From CBDDBH01 sp965225625 (GTDB taxonomy: Bacteria > Pseudomonadota > Gammaproteobacteria > JADZEE01), in NCBI GenBank assembly GCA_965225625.1, contig CBDDBH010000022.1, positions 1 through 64,000 of the forward strand: 64,000 nucleotides of DNA. Direction: 5' to 3'. Positions 62,590-64,000 of this stretch are shown piece after piece. The notes under the pieces are model-generated. The model saw nothing but the letters and a program-made list of their open reading frames with translations. It was not told where the DNA came from and did not search any database. Every line of letters begins with the position of its first letter. Positions within the stretch are counted from its first letter, which is position 1. Position numbers and translations under genes: made by a program.

Positions 62590-62760
62590 ATGCAACAACC
62601 TGCAGCTGGATCAGACTGGCTGTCCGTCGCTGAACAGATCGCCGAGGAGATTCTATTTAATTGCGAGGCGGGTGCTGATCGAGAAAGCACCGAAGCGCTG
62701 GAATTCCTCCGCGAGGCGACCGAAACCCGCAAGGGCAAGCCGCAAGCCACCGATAGTTAG
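62590..62760 (+). CDS. Small hypothetical protein (56 residues)
   Basis: A 56-codon frame starts at an ATG after AGGGAGTGAGTG and reads MQQPAAGSDWLSVAEQIAEE, then ILFNCEAGADRESTEALEFL and a basic tail. It is acidic and helical with no signal peptide or known domain. It lies between the alkD remnant and the gamma-glutamyltransferase gene. The clean ribosome site is the main support. Confidence 0.5.
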   Translation: MQQPAAGSDWLSVAEQIAEEILFNCEAGADRESTEALEFLREATETRKGKPQATDS

Positions 62761-62951
62761 GGCCGAAAGCGCCCCGCCGCAACATTATCTTCTGCGCCTG
62801 CGGGCGCAGCGATTTCTTTCACGCCACAATCTGAATTCTGAGTCCTTAAAGTGAAGCCTGGGTTCTTCAGGCAATTACGGTGTTCATATGTTGCCGCTAA
62901 TCCATCGATGACCTAACCTTGCCCGTCGGCCTTGCACCTGCCAGAGGAATC

Positions 62952-64000
62952 ATGTCTGAACAAGCGTTGAGTGATTTGGAACGCCATGGCGTTCGCGCTA
63001 ATCCGTTTATTGCCGGTCGCCGTATGCCAGCCAGCCGCAAGGGTATGGCCGCGACAGCGCATCCAACGGCCACGCTTGCCGCGATCGACGTGCTGCGTGA
63101 CGGCGGTAGCGCGGCGGATGCTGCCATTGCTGCGGCGGCCGTACTCGCGGTCGTCGAGCCGGCAATGACGGGCATGGGCGGCGATGCTTTTTTCCTTTAC
63201 TACGACGCCAACTCGAAAAAAATCTCCGGCTTGAATGGTAGTGGTCGTTCTCCGCGTGGTCTGGGGTTGGAGGAGTTCGCGCGGGCGGTCGCTCAGGGCA
63301 TGTATTTCCGTGGCTGGCCGTCCGTAACCGTGCCCGGCGCGGTAGACGCCTGGTGCAGTTTGCACGAACGCCATGGCTCACTGAGTCTGAGTGCACTGCT
63401 GGCGCCGGCAATCGCGCTTGCCGAGCAAGGTTATGTGGTCGGCGAACGAGTGGCCCGCGACTGGGCGGATTACCACGAAGCGCTAGCGAACGATCCGGTC
63501 GCCAATGAGATCTATCTACTCAACGGGCGTCCACCGCAGTTTGGCGAGATGATGGTGAACCCCCGCTTGGCTGAGAGTTTGAAATTGGTTGCGGCAGAAG
63601 GCCGCGATGCGTTTTATCAAGGTCCGATCGCGGCAAAAATAGCTGACTATGCAGCGCAAACTGGCGGTTATTTGACGCGCGAAGATTTCGCCGAACACAG
63701 TTCGACCTGGGTGGAGCCGGTACATACAAGCTACCGTGACCATGAGGTGTGGCAATTGCCGCCCAACGGACAGGGTCTGGGCGTGTTGTTGATGCTCAAC
63801 ATTCTCGAAGGCTATGACTTGCCGGCAATGGAATTTAATTCGCCCGATTATCTGCATCTTCTGATCGAGGCTAAGAAGCTCGCCTATGCCGATCTGCATA
63901 CCTATATCGCGGATCCTGATCTGCGAAAGCTGCCAATCGAAGGATTGCTGGCGAAGGCGTATTCGACTGAACGCCGCGCGTTAATCGATCCCGCCCACGC
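62952..64000 (+). CDS. ggt: Gamma-glutamyltransferase (partial, runs off right edge)
   Basis: The frame starts MSEQALSDLERHGVRANPFI at 62952 and stays open to the window end (349 codons). It matches the large-subunit part of gamma-glutamyltranspeptidases: RKGMAATAHPTATLAAIDVL, GGSAADAAIAAAAVLAVVEP, GMGGDAFFLYYD, LNGSGRSPRG and PPNGQGLGVLLMLNILEGYD. The autocleavage Thr and small subunit lie beyond the window, so activity cannot be judged. No signal peptide is seen, unlike the periplasmic enzyme of E. coli, so it may be a cytoplasmic GGT-like acylase. Confidence 0.9.
   Translation, partial: MSEQALSDLERHGVRANPFIAGRRMPASRKGMAATAHPTATLAAIDVLRDGGSAADAAIAAAAVLAVVEPAMTGMGGDAFFLYYDANSKKISGLNGSGRSPRGLGLEEFARAVAQGMYFRGWPSVTVPGAVDAWCSLHERHGSLSLSALLAPAIALAEQGYVVGERVARDWADYHEALANDPVANEIYLLNGRPPQFGEMMVNPRLAESLKLVAAEGRDAFYQGPIAAKIADYAAQTGGYLTREDFAEHSSTWVEPVHTSYRDHEVWQLPPNGQGLGVLLMLNILEGYDLPAMEFNSPDYLHLLIEAKKLAYADLHTYIADPDLRKLPIEGLLAKAYSTERRALIDPAH

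Overview
The window looks like the chromosome of a gammaproteobacterium outside the Enterobacterales. Support comes from the housekeeping genes argH, mutY, yggX, rsmE, hspQ, rsd and pdxJ, an AddAB-like nuclease pair, LPS-transport and RND genes, a PEP-CTERM protein and two transmembrane Ser/Thr kinases. Species-level assignment is not possible from sequence reading alone.

Region 1 (1-8,470) is the right end of an integrated phage-like or satellite element inserted at the 3' end of a tRNA-Phe gene. A rightward module (ribbon-helix-helix-like protein plus tyrosine integrase) is divergent from a leftward module: AlpA-like regulator, two small phage-type proteins, a prim-pol/DUF3987 replication protein, a zinc-binding protein with a TTAGCA-rich coding repeat, a zinc ribbon, a PD-(D/E)XK resolvase-like protein and a terminase-small-subunit-like protein that runs off the left edge. 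An intact IS630 element splits the replication gene. Removing it with one TA copy restores a single 768-codon frame.

Region 2 (8,471-31,993) is core genome: yggX-mutY-SRPBCC-asmA-argH on the minus strand, an IS1182 element sitting in an intergenic hairpin, rsmE, hspQ, a TerB-like gene, rsd, a membrane Ser/Thr kinase, a DUF4124 protein and an addB/addA-like pair whose helicase gene is frameshifted. It ends with a plus-strand run: CPA1 antiporter, YpsA-like protein, methyltransferase and a HEAT-M23 fusion, closed by a strong hairpin.

Region 3 (31,999-49,600) holds a PEP-CTERM protein, a second Ser/Thr kinase with three copies of a periplasmic module seen once in the first kinase, an MscS channel, a LuxR-type regulator, pdxJ and an IS3 element. 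It then carries a large secreted polymorphic-toxin-like locus: a Cys-rich secreted protein; a 2,393-residue protein with Fn3-like, SpvB, FG-GAP and RHS parts; a 36-C homopolymer that puts the RHS C-terminal part (618 residues) out of frame; a small two-helix membrane protein that could be its immunity protein; and a decayed relative of that protein.

Region 4 (49,589-64,000) holds a secreted Tyr/Ser/Gly-rich protein, an epoxide-hydrolase-like enzyme, an LptF/G permease, an ArnT-like glycosyltransferase, an RND pump with its adaptor, an operon of a cyclase-FHA protein with an ABC exporter, a decayed alkD, a small protein and the 5' part of a gamma-glutamyltransferase gene.
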